Shown here: one piece after another, positions 44,957 to 53,285 of the stretch
Layout of the letters: every line of letters starts with the position of its first letter
Position numbering within the stretch: position 1 is the stretch's first letter
Source: Nocardia wallacei
Lineage (GTDB): Bacteria > Actinomycetota > Actinomycetes > Mycobacteriales > Mycobacteriaceae
Direction of reading: 5' to 3'
DNA length: 64,000 bases
Assembly (NCBI RefSeq): GCF_014466955.1
Contig: NZ_AP023396.1
Location: forward strand, 3,782,001-3,846,000
Notes under the pieces: generated by a model
The model's input: the letters and a program-made list of their open reading frames with translations, nothing else
What the model was told of the DNA's origin: nothing
Databases searched by the model: none
Program-made: the position numbers and the translations under genes

Positions 44957-45613
44957 CTAGCAGGTCGACCATTCTTCCTCACTCAGATCGCGGGACGTCG
45001 CTTGAACAGTTGAATACTTACCGTCTGTTCCATCCGGGACGGCTTTGAAAATACTGGTATAGATCCGATATTGGGTGGCAGATGGGACAGGGCCCCCGAG
45101 GGGGTCAGCGTCCGTATATCGAGTCTCGAAGTATCCTTGATAGATCTTCATGATTTGCGCACGTTCGAGGACGGCAATGGTCCCCGGCTCCACTGTCACC
45201 TGAGTGCTTCCGCCAGCGGAGTGTGCGGTCTCGGTCGAGGCTCCGAAAGCCAGGTTCGCATTATTCGGGCCGACGGCCACGCCGAAGGTGTACTCGGTTT
45301 TCGTCTCGTCATTCCATGTGATGGTCTGCGCCAAGCTGGCCGCACCGCAATTTTTTGTCGGTGAACTCACCTGCTTGAACGGCACTCTTGGCGTCTCGAG
45401 GACCTCACTGACCCCTGAGGACGTGAATGTACAGTTGGCGTTACCGTTCTCGCAATCCGCCAATTTTTCCCACGCGGACGGGTCCGATTCACCATATTCG
45501 ATGGTCTCAGCAGAGGCTGTCGGCGTCATAGTCGACAGAATCCCGAGGGTGACGATCGAGATCAGGGCCGCTCGCCGTACGCGCCGCCGTACCCTCGCCG
45601 GGCAGGGTTTCAT
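44957..45613 (-). CDS. Secreted beta-rich protein, possible pore-forming-toxin-like
   Basis: 218 residues from the ATG at 45613 (ATG at 45622 is an alternative). Sec signal peptide with a basic start, hydrophobic core IVTLGILSTM and cleavage after TASA. The mature part has four cysteines (two near residue 56-64, CENGNANC; one in KNCGAAS; one at the very end, WSTC) and a Ser/Thr-rich alternating segment: TITWNDETKTEYTFGVAVG, ASTETAHSAGGSTQVTV and EPGTIAVLERAQIMKIYQGY. That alternation resembles the membrane-inserting hairpins of aerolysin/ETX-type toxins, but the match is by pattern only. Follows the lectin gene on the same strand, in DNA of visibly lower G+C. Confidence 0.7.
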   Translation of the reverse strand: MKPCPARVRRRVRRAALISIVTLGILSTMTPTASAETIEYGESDPSAWEKLADCENGNANCTFTSSGVSEVLETPRVPFKQVSSPTKNCGAASLAQTITWNDETKTEYTFGVAVGPNNANLAFGASTETAHSAGGSTQVTVEPGTIAVLERAQIMKIYQGYFETRYTDADPLGGPVPSATQYRIYTSIFKAVPDGTDGKYSTVQATSRDLSEEEWSTC

Positions 45614-45738
45614 GTTCTCCATCCTCCGTGTCTGGCATCGCGCTCCGGGACCGCCTGTAACCATGCTGGAAAGTCTCGCCGTAACAATGGATACTGTCGG
45701 TCGGGCAAATCTGCGCTCTGGTCTTCGGTAGAGTTGTG

Positions 45739-46596
45739 CTACTTGATGTGGGCCGGAAGCCGCCACGGCTGCCCGTGACAGTTCCAAATCCGCAACTGGG
45801 TGCCATCAGCAACATCCTCGGCGTCCAGGCACCGACCCGATTGAGGATTGCGCAGCGTGGAACGCGTTGCAGTGCCGCCTTTTTCCCACCGCTGCGCTTC
45901 TGCTCCATTGCAGGGCCACAACTGCACTCGAGTGCCGTTCTTCGTGGCACCACCTTCTACGTCGAGGCATTTACCGAAGATTTCCAGCGTGCCGTCCGCG
46001 TTAACGGTCCATCGCTGGTTCGCTCCCCCATGGCAAGGCCACAACACCATCGATGTGCCCGCGGCATCCGAGCCCCCGTAAACGTCCATGCACTTGCCGC
46101 CGGGCCCGACGACAGGACCGGTCCTAGGGAGGCTCCACTTCTGGTTCGCCCCGTCGTGACATTCCCAAATCTGCAGGCGGGCACCGCTATCGGTGGAGCC
46201 GTCCACGATATCCAGGCACTTCCCCGTCTGCACGTTACGCAGTCTCGATCCGTCCGTCCTCCACTGCTGTCTTTTCGTTGCGTTGCAGGTATACAGATGG
46301 GTCAGGGTTCCACCCCCGGTTCCGGTGCCGACAAGGCCGAGACATTTGCCGAGAACGGTCAGGGAGCCGTCAGGCTGAACCACCCATTGCTGGTTCACTG
46401 CGCCGGTACAGTCTGCCAACACGATGGGCGTACGATCCGCCGAGCCACCCCCGCTCACGGCCATACATTTCCCAGCCGCGCCCACGACAGGGCCGGTAGC
46501 CCATGAGTTATCAGCCTGTGCTGACGGGTCGGACAACGCCAGAATCACCACAGGAGCCGCACAGAGCGCCGCGACCAGCTTTTTGAATCGGTTCAT
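45739..46596 (-). CDS. Secreted ricin-B-type lectin, two beta-trefoil domains
   Basis: 285 residues from the ATG at 46596 (GGTGGGAG upstream). Signal peptide MNRFKKLVAALCAAPVVILA, cleavage after SAQA. The rest is two beta-trefoils of about 130 residues with repeated GKC(M/L)(A/G/D)V and Q-x-W motifs (QQWVV, QQWRT, QKWSL, QRWTV, QRWEK). Ricin-B folds bind galactose or other glycans and often target toxins or glycoside hydrolases. No catalytic domain is attached, so it may supply binding for the secreted protein encoded 125 bases downstream. The last subdomain ends in QPWRL, slightly altered. Confidence 0.9.
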   Translation of the reverse strand: MNRFKKLVAALCAAPVVILALSDPSAQADNSWATGPVVGAAGKCMAVSGGGSADRTPIVLADCTGAVNQQWVVQPDGSLTVLGKCLGLVGTGTGGGTLTHLYTCNATKRQQWRTDGSRLRNVQTGKCLDIVDGSTDSGARLQIWECHDGANQKWSLPRTGPVVGPGGKCMDVYGGSDAAGTSMVLWPCHGGANQRWTVNADGTLEIFGKCLDVEGGATKNGTRVQLWPCNGAEAQRWEKGGTATRSTLRNPQSGRCLDAEDVADGTQLRIWNCHGQPWRLPAHIK

Positions 46597-46786
46597 TCTC
46601 CCACCTCTCCATTGCGCTGACCTGTGCAACCGTGACTGCGGATATCCCTTTGCCGGGCATGAACGAACCCCTGTGAGATACTACCGGCCGCACGCCGCTT
46701 TTTCGTGGAAATCGTTGTGCGGCGCTGTCTTTCGCTGACGCGGTGTGCCGCGCCGCCGACGTCGCCACACGAGATTCCCGCCGAAC

Positions 46787-47419
46787 TCAGCGACGGCTGC
46801 CGAGTGCGTGGCTCGAGAGGGGCGCCAGCCAGGGGTGGCCGGGGTGGACTCGTGACAGCCAGTCGGATAGGCGGGAGCGCTGGGCTCGGTTCAGGGCGGG
46901 GAGGGTGTGGCGGAAGTCGGTTTCGTCCTTGGGGCGCTGGGCTTGAGCCTTGAAGAGAAGGACTACTTCCGGGATGGCGTAGGGGATGCCGTCGGCGGTG
47001 CGCAGGATCAGCTCGTCGAAGGGCAGGGTGATCGAGGAGTCACGGCGGCACACCCAGTGATCGTCGCGGTGCGGCTCGCGGAACACATCCAGGTGATACC
47101 TCCCGGTCTTCGGTTCACGCAGCCAGGTCTGGTGCTGGTTGTCCGCCTCCTCGGGATACGGCCAGACGTGCCCGTCGCCGACGACATCCCACTCGTATCC
47201 GGGAAACGCATCGGCGATTTCGGCGAATCGTCCACGCGGAACACCGATTTCGAGATCGTAGTGCGCACGCCCGAGCCCGCCGACGAACAGATCCAGCGCC
47301 CACCCCGCCGCGACATACCAGCACGGCGGAGCACCCGCCAGCCGTTCCGCGACCTCGGCGGGCGTCCAGGCCCGCCAGCGCCGATCACATTCGGCCACGG
47401 ACAACACGCGTCCGGCCAT
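46787..47419 (-). CDS. Nucleotidyltransferase-fold protein (aminoglycoside/lincosamide adenylyltransferase-like)
   Basis: 210 residues from the ATG at 47419 (GGAGG 9 bases upstream). Seen: WYVAAGWALDLFVGGLGRAH followed by YDLEIGVPR, the GG/W...H-x-D-x-E pattern of the Aminoglyc_resit-type nucleotidyltransferases, and later EVVLLFKAQAQRPKDETDF, also family-typical. The metal site reads D-L-E, one acid conserved at each expected position. Related enzymes adenylate lincosamides or aminoglycosides; most chromosomal homologues are untested. Not proof of resistance. Confidence 0.75.
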   Translation of the reverse strand: MAGRVLSVAECDRRWRAWTPAEVAERLAGAPPCWYVAAGWALDLFVGGLGRAHYDLEIGVPRGRFAEIADAFPGYEWDVVGDGHVWPYPEEADNQHQTWLREPKTGRYHLDVFREPHRDDHWVCRRDSSITLPFDELILRTADGIPYAIPEVVLLFKAQAQRPKDETDFRHTLPALNRAQRSRLSDWLSRVHPGHPWLAPLSSHALGSRR

Positions 47420-47452
47420 CTCCCGCAACCTCCTTCACGTCAGATCATCGAA

Positions 47453-47640
47453 CTCCCCGCAGGCGCACCCCTTGATCCACGCGGAGAACTCGGCTCGCGT
47501 AAACATCAGTGTCCCAGCATCACGGGCATTGGAGTTGCGAATCAGCACACCACCATCCGGCAAGCTCCCACCTCCACACACGTCTCGTTGTCTGAGAACC
47601 GCTTGTCCTTCGCGCGGTGTACCGCATACTCATGACCACG
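47453..47640 (-). pseudogene. DUF397 protein gene broken by a frameshift
   Basis: Minus strand: one frame gives KRFSDNETCVEVG (family: SSYSxxxxxCVEV), then after a one-base shift near 47562 another frame gives GSLPDGGVLIRNSNARDAG followed by LMFTRAEFSAWIKGCACGEF and a stop. Joined, they form a complete DUF397 domain of about 60 residues. DUF397 proteins are small actinobacterial partners of XRE-type regulators; no such regulator is adjacent here. A single-base loss, or a sequencing error, explains the break. Confidence 0.7.
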
Positions 47641-47728
47641 CTGAGACTTGTTCTCGCCATCGCAAGCCTTGGGCTCGTTCTGCAATGGGCTGTGTGCTGG
47701 TCCGGATGCTTGGGAGAAGGCGCGGGCA

Positions 47729-48451
47729 TCAGGGCTCGGCGAGGAGCACCGCTCGGGCCGCTCGAACCAGGGTCGCGTTGTCGCGCACCGGGTTTCCGTC
47801 GGGGTCGTGCAGGACATCTTCCAGGCCGATGCGGGTGTCGAGACCCAAGCGGGCGGCCAGGTGCAGGACCGGCCAGGCGCTGTTGTTCTCGCCGTGCAGG
47901 AGGACGGGGGCGGGGAGTTCGGGGCCCAGTTGGGCGAGCAGGGCTCGGGCGGCGGCCGGCGCGGTGTCGGGGTCGGTGTCGACGACCTCGGCGAGAACGC
48001 GCAGGACGTGGGGCGCGTGGGGTGAGCGGCGGAAGCGGTCGGCGCCGTCGGTACCGGAGAACAGGCCCGCCTCGATACCCACGCCCATGTCCAGCAGGGC
48101 GGCCGCGACCAGGTCCGCGCCCGGCTCGTGCCAGTTCACCGAGGCGTGGTCGGGCAGCACCGTCCAGCCTCGGACCGCGTCGGCGCGGCGCTGCGGGTCC
48201 GGCTCGGCCCAGACGCCGGTGGTGACGCCGACGGGGATGCCCGGCACCGCGGCGCGCACCCGCTCGAGCACGTCGGCGACGATGCTCGCGTGCAACGTGT
48301 CTCGGCCGTCGGGACGTTTCGGGTGCAGATGGATGTCCTCGGCCCCGGCGTCGACGGACTCACGGGCCGCGGCGGCAAGTTCCGCCGCCGACAGGGGCAG
48401 CCCGGGACACTCCGAACGCCGGCGCGCGCCATTGGGGCAGACCTGCAGCAC
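47729..48451 (-). CDS. BKACE-family enzyme (beta-keto acid cleavage, DUF849)
   Basis: 240 residues, somewhat shorter than the typical 270-310. Seen: DAGAEDIHLHPKRPDGRDTL with the zinc-binding H-x-H, GIPVGVTTGVW, NWHEPGAD, and VLLHGENNSAWPVL, DTRIGLEDVL with the conserved Glu. BKACE enzymes cleave beta-keto acids with acetyl-CoA to an aminoacyl-CoA or acyl-CoA plus acetoacetate; the prototype acts in lysine fermentation. The substrate here cannot be inferred. The short N-terminus begins directly at the first barrel strand. Confidence 0.87.
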   Translation of the reverse strand: MLQVCPNGARRRSECPGLPLSAAELAAAARESVDAGAEDIHLHPKRPDGRDTLHASIVADVLERVRAAVPGIPVGVTTGVWAEPDPQRRADAVRGWTVLPDHASVNWHEPGADLVAAALLDMGVGIEAGLFSGTDGADRFRRSPHAPHVLRVLAEVVDTDPDTAPAAARALLAQLGPELPAPVLLHGENNSAWPVLHLAARLGLDTRIGLEDVLHDPDGNPVRDNATLVRAARAVLLAEP

Positions 48452-48615
48452 AGCGCGATCGTAACGCGGTGCCTCGCTGGATTCCCGCTGATCCAGCGCC
48501 CCAGCGTGCCGCGAACTCGGCCGGCGCTGGTGGGCCCGATCTCGTTACCCCGCCTCGAACGCCGCAATCGCATAGTCTGCTTCGAGTTACCGTACAGCGA
48601 GGGGAGTTCGACGTA

Positions 48616-49248
48616 ATGGGCCAGCCGTTCCCGCCCGGACCACCACCGAACAATCCGCCGGGGCCGGGATGGGGCGCGCCGGCGGGGAATCCGGGGTGGC
48701 AGCCGGGTCCGCCGCGGCGTCCCGGCGGCCGGAGCGGCGCCGACGTGCTGGCCGTCGTGTTCCTGCTCCTCACGTCGCTGGTGTACGCGGTGCGGATCAT
48801 CTGGCTGTCCGCTCATTACGGCGAGTTCCTCTGGGGTAACGCCTCTTTCATCCTGGCCGTCATCGCGGCCATCGCGGCGGCCGTCCTGATCCTCGCCGGT
48901 GGCAAGGTACTTCCCGGCCGGGTGCTCGGCGCGGTCGCCGCGGGCATGGTCTTCGCCCCATCCTTCGGCTACATTCTCACCGCTCTGGACCGGAGCACCC
49001 GCCGCTTCGGCGGACTGTGGGCCAACGGCGGCTGGCTGACGATCCCCGCCACGCTCACCGCTCTCGTCGCCATCATCGCGCTCATCCTGGCCACGACATC
49101 CGGTGACGCACAGCAACGGCCGGCCGCGGGCGGATGGCCGCAGCAGCCACCGAACGCCTGGCCGCAGCCGCCGATGGGCGGACAGCCGCCCGCCGGTTAT
49201 CCGGCCCAGCATCAGCCGCCTCCCCCACAATGGCCGCAGCAGCAGTAA
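48616..49248 (+). CDS. Proline/glycine-rich membrane protein
   Basis: 210 residues. Pro/Gly-rich N-terminus (about 1-42), four hydrophobic segments (about 44-62, 75-95, 100-120, 135-158), then a Gln/Pro/Trp-rich tail (GGWPQQPPNAWPQPPMGGQP). This arrangement is common among uncharacterised Nocardia and Mycobacterium membrane proteins. ATG at 48616 with GAGGGGAG upstream. Function unknown. Confidence 0.8.
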   Translation: MGQPFPPGPPPNNPPGPGWGAPAGNPGWQPGPPRRPGGRSGADVLAVVFLLLTSLVYAVRIIWLSAHYGEFLWGNASFILAVIAAIAAAVLILAGGKVLPGRVLGAVAAGMVFAPSFGYILTALDRSTRRFGGLWANGGWLTIPATLTALVAIIALILATTSGDAQQRPAAGGWPQQPPNAWPQPPMGGQPPAGYPAQHQPPPPQWPQQQ

Positions 49249-49261
49249 TGAAGGGACGATC

Positions 49262-50083
49262 ATGTATCTGGTGACCGGCGCGACCGGCAATATCGGCGGC
49301 GAGTTGGTCGCGGCCCTGGCCGGGGCGGGTGAGCCGGTCCGCGCCCTGGTACGCGATCCGGCGCGCGCCACGCTGCCCGCCGGGGTCGAGGCCGTGGCCG
49401 GGGACCTCACCGCACCGGACACGCTCGGCGCGGTGTTCGACGGTGTGCGGGCGGCATTCGTGCTGCCGGGCTATCCGGGAGTCGTTGCGGCAGCGGCGAA
49501 GTCGGGGGTGGAGCAGGTGGTGCTGCTGTCGGGCACCTCGGCGGGCACCGGTGATCTCGGCAACGCCGTCACCCGCTACATGGCCGCTTCCGAGGAGGAG
49601 GTCACCGATTCCGGACTGGCCTGGACGATCCTGCGTCCGTCGGCGTTCATGTCCAACGCCCTGCGCTGGCTTCCGCAATTGCGGGCCGGAGACGTGGTTC
49701 GCGCCCAGTTCCCGACCGTCGCCGTGGCCGCTCTGGACCCGGCCGATCTGGCCGCGGTCGCCGCACGCGCGTTGCTGACCGACCACCATCACGGCGAGAT
49801 CCTCTGGCCCACCGGGCCCGCGGCACTGCGGCCCGCCGACCAGGTCGCTGTGCTCGGCAGCGTGCTGTCCCGCGAGTTGACCTGCGTCGAACTCAGCAAC
49901 GAGGAGACCCGGGCCGAAATGCTGCAAACCACGCCGCCCGAGTACGTGGACGCCTTCTTCGATTTCTACGTCGAGGGGGCCATCGACGAATCCATCGTCC
50001 GCGACACCGTGGAAAGGGTCACGGGCCGCCCACCCCGCACCTTCACCGAGTGGGCCACCGCGCACGCCGACCTGTTCCGCTGA
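49262..50083 (+). CDS. NmrA-like NAD(P)-binding oxidoreductase
   Basis: 273 residues. Rossmann motif at the very start: YLVTGATGNIGGELV (G-A-T-G-x-x-G), then RALVRDPARA, typical of atypical SDRs of the NmrA/QOR2 class. Downstream WTILRPSAFMSNAL is also typical. These proteins sense or use NADP(H); many are quinone reductases. ATG at 49262, 13 bases after the membrane protein's stop, so the two may be co-transcribed. Confidence 0.88.
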   Translation: MYLVTGATGNIGGELVAALAGAGEPVRALVRDPARATLPAGVEAVAGDLTAPDTLGAVFDGVRAAFVLPGYPGVVAAAAKSGVEQVVLLSGTSAGTGDLGNAVTRYMAASEEEVTDSGLAWTILRPSAFMSNALRWLPQLRAGDVVRAQFPTVAVAALDPADLAAVAARALLTDHHHGEILWPTGPAALRPADQVAVLGSVLSRELTCVELSNEETRAEMLQTTPPEYVDAFFDFYVEGAIDESIVRDTVERVTGRPPRTFTEWATAHADLFR

Positions 50084-50095
50084 GCGCGATACCCC

Positions 50096-51664
50096 TCATC
50101 CGCCGCCCGCGGGCAACTCCACCGAAAGCTGGTGGCGGAACAGGTTTCCCGGGTCCCATGCCGCCTTCACCTGCTGCAGCCGTGCGTAGTTCGGGCCGTA
50201 GTAGAAGGCGTGCCAGGGCAGGCCGGACGTGTTCCAGCGCGGGTCGGCGAGGTCGGGATCCGGGTAGTTGATGTAGCTACCGCCGTTGCGTTCGTCGGGG
50301 ACCGGCACGCCGCCCGTGCGGGTGTAGAGGTCGCGATACATGTCCCGCGCCCAGGCGAGCTGCCGGTCATCGTCGGCGGGCAGCCGCCAGGCGGCGTGGA
50401 TGAGCATCTTCATGAAACAATCGCGCGCCGGCATCGCGGTGGCCTCGGGTGCGACGGCGTTGATCGCGCCGCCGAAGGGCAGGAACTCGAGGACCGATTC
50501 GCCGAAGCAGCGCGGATCGGCCATGCGGCGGTAGCAGATTCGCAACTGTTCGGTCGTGTACGGCTGCCGCAGGTACGCGGCCTTGATCTTGACGCGCGGC
50601 GGTTCCGGCGCCTTGGCGTAGTAGGACCTCTCGACCGTCTCCGGGTAGCTCGCGACGGTGGCCGGTTGCAGGATCGGTCGGGGTTGGACGCCGTCGCCGA
50701 CGACCGCGACGAATTCCGCCAGCCGCGCATACGCGTCCGGGGCGTCCGCGTTCATCAGGACGAGTATCTCGGTGTGCGCGGCGGGTAGCGGGTGCACGCT
50801 CAGCGGCGCGTAGAGATCCGCGAACCGGTTGCCCGGACCACGGTGGCGCGCATGGAAATCCAGGTAGTTGCCGAGGAACCGGACGAACGAGTCCTCGGTG
50901 GTGGCCGGGAGCACCAGCCGCGCGGTCGTCATGGCCGCGGGCGGCCGCGGAAGTGCCCGTTCCGGCTCCTCGCCGCCGTCCGGAGACCGCAGCAGGAATC
51001 GAGTGACCACGCCGTAATTGCCGCCGCCACCGCCGGTGTGCGCCCACCACAGTTCCGGATGTGGGCCGTCCCGGGTCGCTACCACCGGCCGGACCGTGCC
51101 GTCCGCCGTCACCGTGACGACCTCCACGCCGTACAGGTGATCGGCGACCAGGCCCAGTCGCCGCGACAGTGGGCCGTATCCGCCGCCGCTGATGTGCCCG
51201 CCCGCGCCGACGCCCTTGCAGATGCCCGCGGGCACGGTGACGCCCCACCGCGCGAGGGCCGAATACACCGCGCCCAGTTCCGCTCCCGCGCCGATGGAGT
51301 AGGCGCGGTGCCCTGCGTCCCAGCGGATCTCGGTCATTGGGCTCAGATCGATCAGCCCCTGTGTCGCGGGGTCGTCGACGAAGCCGTCGAAGCAGTGCCC
51401 GCCGGACCGGACCGCGATCCGCAGGCCGCCGTGCAGGCACCGCGCCACCGCGTCGGCGACCTGATCGGTCGTTTCCGGTACGTAGATCCGGTCGGGTCGC
51501 GCGACGAAACGCCGGTTGTATCCGCGCCGGGTCAGCGCGGCGTATTCGGACTCCCCCGGCAGCACTACGCGAGGTTCCGACGCACGCGCTGCCGGTGCTC
51601 CGGCGAGCGCGGCGACACCACCGACTGCGACACCACCGACGAACCGACGACGCGACAACGACAT
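50096..51664 (-). CDS. Tat-exported FAD-binding oxidoreductase (berberine-bridge-enzyme family)
   Basis: 522 residues. Twin-arginine signal MSLSRRRFVGGVAVGG with cleavage near AARA. FAD-binding PCMH domain (about 55-225): VARCLHGGLRIAVRSGGHCF with the His that often carries the covalent flavin (SGGH) and GICKGVGAGGHISGGGYGPL. The BBE C-terminal segment is GSYINYPDPDLADP and YGPNYARLQQVKAAWDPGNL. Oxidises sugars, alcohols or secondary metabolites outside the membrane. ATG at 51664. The 51665-51918 gap to narI holds nothing recognisable. Confidence 0.93.
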   Translation of the reverse strand: MSLSRRRFVGGVAVGGVAALAGAPAARASEPRVVLPGESEYAALTRRGYNRRFVARPDRIYVPETTDQVADAVARCLHGGLRIAVRSGGHCFDGFVDDPATQGLIDLSPMTEIRWDAGHRAYSIGAGAELGAVYSALARWGVTVPAGICKGVGAGGHISGGGYGPLSRRLGLVADHLYGVEVVTVTADGTVRPVVATRDGPHPELWWAHTGGGGGNYGVVTRFLLRSPDGGEEPERALPRPPAAMTTARLVLPATTEDSFVRFLGNYLDFHARHRGPGNRFADLYAPLSVHPLPAAHTEILVLMNADAPDAYARLAEFVAVVGDGVQPRPILQPATVASYPETVERSYYAKAPEPPRVKIKAAYLRQPYTTEQLRICYRRMADPRCFGESVLEFLPFGGAINAVAPEATAMPARDCFMKMLIHAAWRLPADDDRQLAWARDMYRDLYTRTGGVPVPDERNGGSYINYPDPDLADPRWNTSGLPWHAFYYGPNYARLQQVKAAWDPGNLFRHQLSVELPAGGG

Positions 51665-51918
51665 TCAACGCCCCCTTCGCGCGACAACCATCCGGCAACG
51701 ACCTCCGGCAGACGTGCGCCCGACCACCGCTCCCTCACCGCGACTGCCGCGCCACACCCCGGGCGCGCAGCTCACCGCGTCAGCCGCCCGGCCCACTCCG
51801 CAAGGCTTGCCCGGCCTCGCGTGACCACAAACCTGTCGACAACGTGCCACCGGCCCCGGCGGGCCACCGAGTCGGCAGCCCGTGCAATGGTGCGGCGACC
51901 GCACCGACCGCGTGATCG

Positions 51919-52650
51919 CTACTGCCCCACGCGTTCCCAGCCGCGCGGCGGGCGGTGCGTGCCCAATGCCTCGTCGCGGCTGCGATACACGATGTACGGC
52001 CTGGTCAGGTAGGCCACCGGGGCCGACCACACGTGCACCAGACGACTGAACGGCCAGAACGCGAACAGCGCACACGCCGCCAGGGCGTGCAACTGGAATC
52101 CCAACGGCGCGCCTGCCATGAGCTCGGGTTCGGGCCGGAAGTAGAAGATCGACCGGAACCAGGGCGACACGTCCTGCCGGTAATCGTGCACCTGTCCGCT
52201 GAGTGTGTAGTACAGCGTGGTGCCCAACCCGAGCGCGAGGCCGAGTGCGAGCAGCAGGTACATCACCTTGTCGTTGCGGGTGGTGGCCGAGAACACCGGA
52301 CCGACCGTGCGCCGCCGGTAGATCAGGATCGCCAGACCCAGCACGGTCGCCACGCCCGCGACGGTCCCCAGCGTGAACGATATCGCGTGATATGCGCTCT
52401 CGCTCACACCGATCGCCTCGGTCCACGACTCCGGAAGCACCAGTCCCAGTACGTGTCCCAGCACGACAAGCACGATCCCGTAGTGGAACAGCGGGCTGCC
52501 CAGCCGCAACAGCCGGTTCTCGTACAGCTGCGACGAGCGGGTGGTCCAGCCGAACTTGTCGTACCGATACCGCCACACGTGCCCGACCAGACAGACACCC
52601 AGCGCCGCGTACGGGACGGCGACCCACAGCAGAATATCCGTGGCCGTCAT
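51919..52650 (-). CDS. narI: Respiratory nitrate reductase gamma subunit (cytochrome b)
   Basis: 243 residues, five membrane helices. Haem b ligands visible as His pairs: GSPLFHYGIVLVVLGHVLGL and FQLHALAACALFAFWPFSRL followed by VHVW. It takes electrons from menaquinol on the outer side and passes them to NarH, moving charge across the membrane. ATG at 52650 overlaps narJ (4 bases). Last gene of the operon. Confidence 0.96.
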   Translation of the reverse strand: MTATDILLWVAVPYAALGVCLVGHVWRYRYDKFGWTTRSSQLYENRLLRLGSPLFHYGIVLVVLGHVLGLVLPESWTEAIGVSESAYHAISFTLGTVAGVATVLGLAILIYRRRTVGPVFSATTRNDKVMYLLLALGLALGLGTTLYYTLSGQVHDYRQDVSPWFRSIFYFRPEPELMAGAPLGFQLHALAACALFAFWPFSRLVHVWSAPVAYLTRPYIVYRSRDEALGTHRPPRGWERVGQ

Positions 52651-53285
52651 CGTCGTCCTCCGATCGGCGCGGGCATGTACGACGGCGGCGCGAACGGCTC
52701 GAGCCCGACCTCCTCCCCCGGCGGCCCCTCGGCGATCAGGCGGGCGAGGACATCGCGGTCGCGGCCGGGCAGCGAAGGCAGCGTGGCGGCGACGGATTCG
52801 AGCACGCCCGCCCACGGCGACCCGGCCTCGCGCAGGCCGAGCCGCATCAGCTCCACAGCGACCCGGTACTCGGTCAGCAGCTCGAGCCCCACTTCGGGGT
52901 GCGCGGCGGCGAACTCCAGCACGACGGCGAGGTGGTCGGGCAGTTCGGTGTCGTCGAGGACGAGGCCCGACGCCCGGTACGCCTGTTTGAACCGCAGCAG
53001 CGCCAGCCCGCGCTTGCGGGTGTCGCCGTACAGGAAGTAGGTCAGGTAGGGGCTGAATCGTTTGCGGTGGTCGAAGGTGTCGACGTATTCGGTTGCCAGC
53101 GTGAGGGGTGCGGTGCTGTCGAAGTGGTGCAGCAGCGACCGCAACGGTGCGGCGACCGCCGTCGGCAGCGCGCCGACCGCCTGCTCGATCACAGCGCGCC
53201 GCGCCGGAGGGGTCTCGTCCGGATAGCCGAGCAGCAGCGACTGCACCTGCCAGGCGGCGGCGCGCTGCGTGGTCGTGAGGTTCAT
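52647..53285 (-). CDS. narJ: Nitrate reductase molybdenum cofactor assembly chaperone
   Basis: 212 residues, TorD/NarJ fold, all-helical. Seen: LLLGYPDETPPARR near the start and FDHRKRFSPYLTYFLYGDTR, the conserved YV..F(D/E)...R...L.LTY..YGDTR-type motif. It holds NarG until the molybdenum cofactor is inserted and is absent from the final complex. ATG at 53285 overlaps narH; stop overlaps narI. Confidence 0.95.
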   Translation of the reverse strand: MNLTTTQRAAAWQVQSLLLGYPDETPPARRAVIEQAVGALPTAVAAPLRSLLHHFDSTAPLTLATEYVDTFDHRKRFSPYLTYFLYGDTRKRGLALLRFKQAYRASGLVLDDTELPDHLAVVLEFAAAHPEVGLELLTEYRVAVELMRLGLREAGSPWAGVLESVAATLPSLPGRDRDVLARLIAEGPPGEEVGLEPFAPPSYMPAPIGGRR

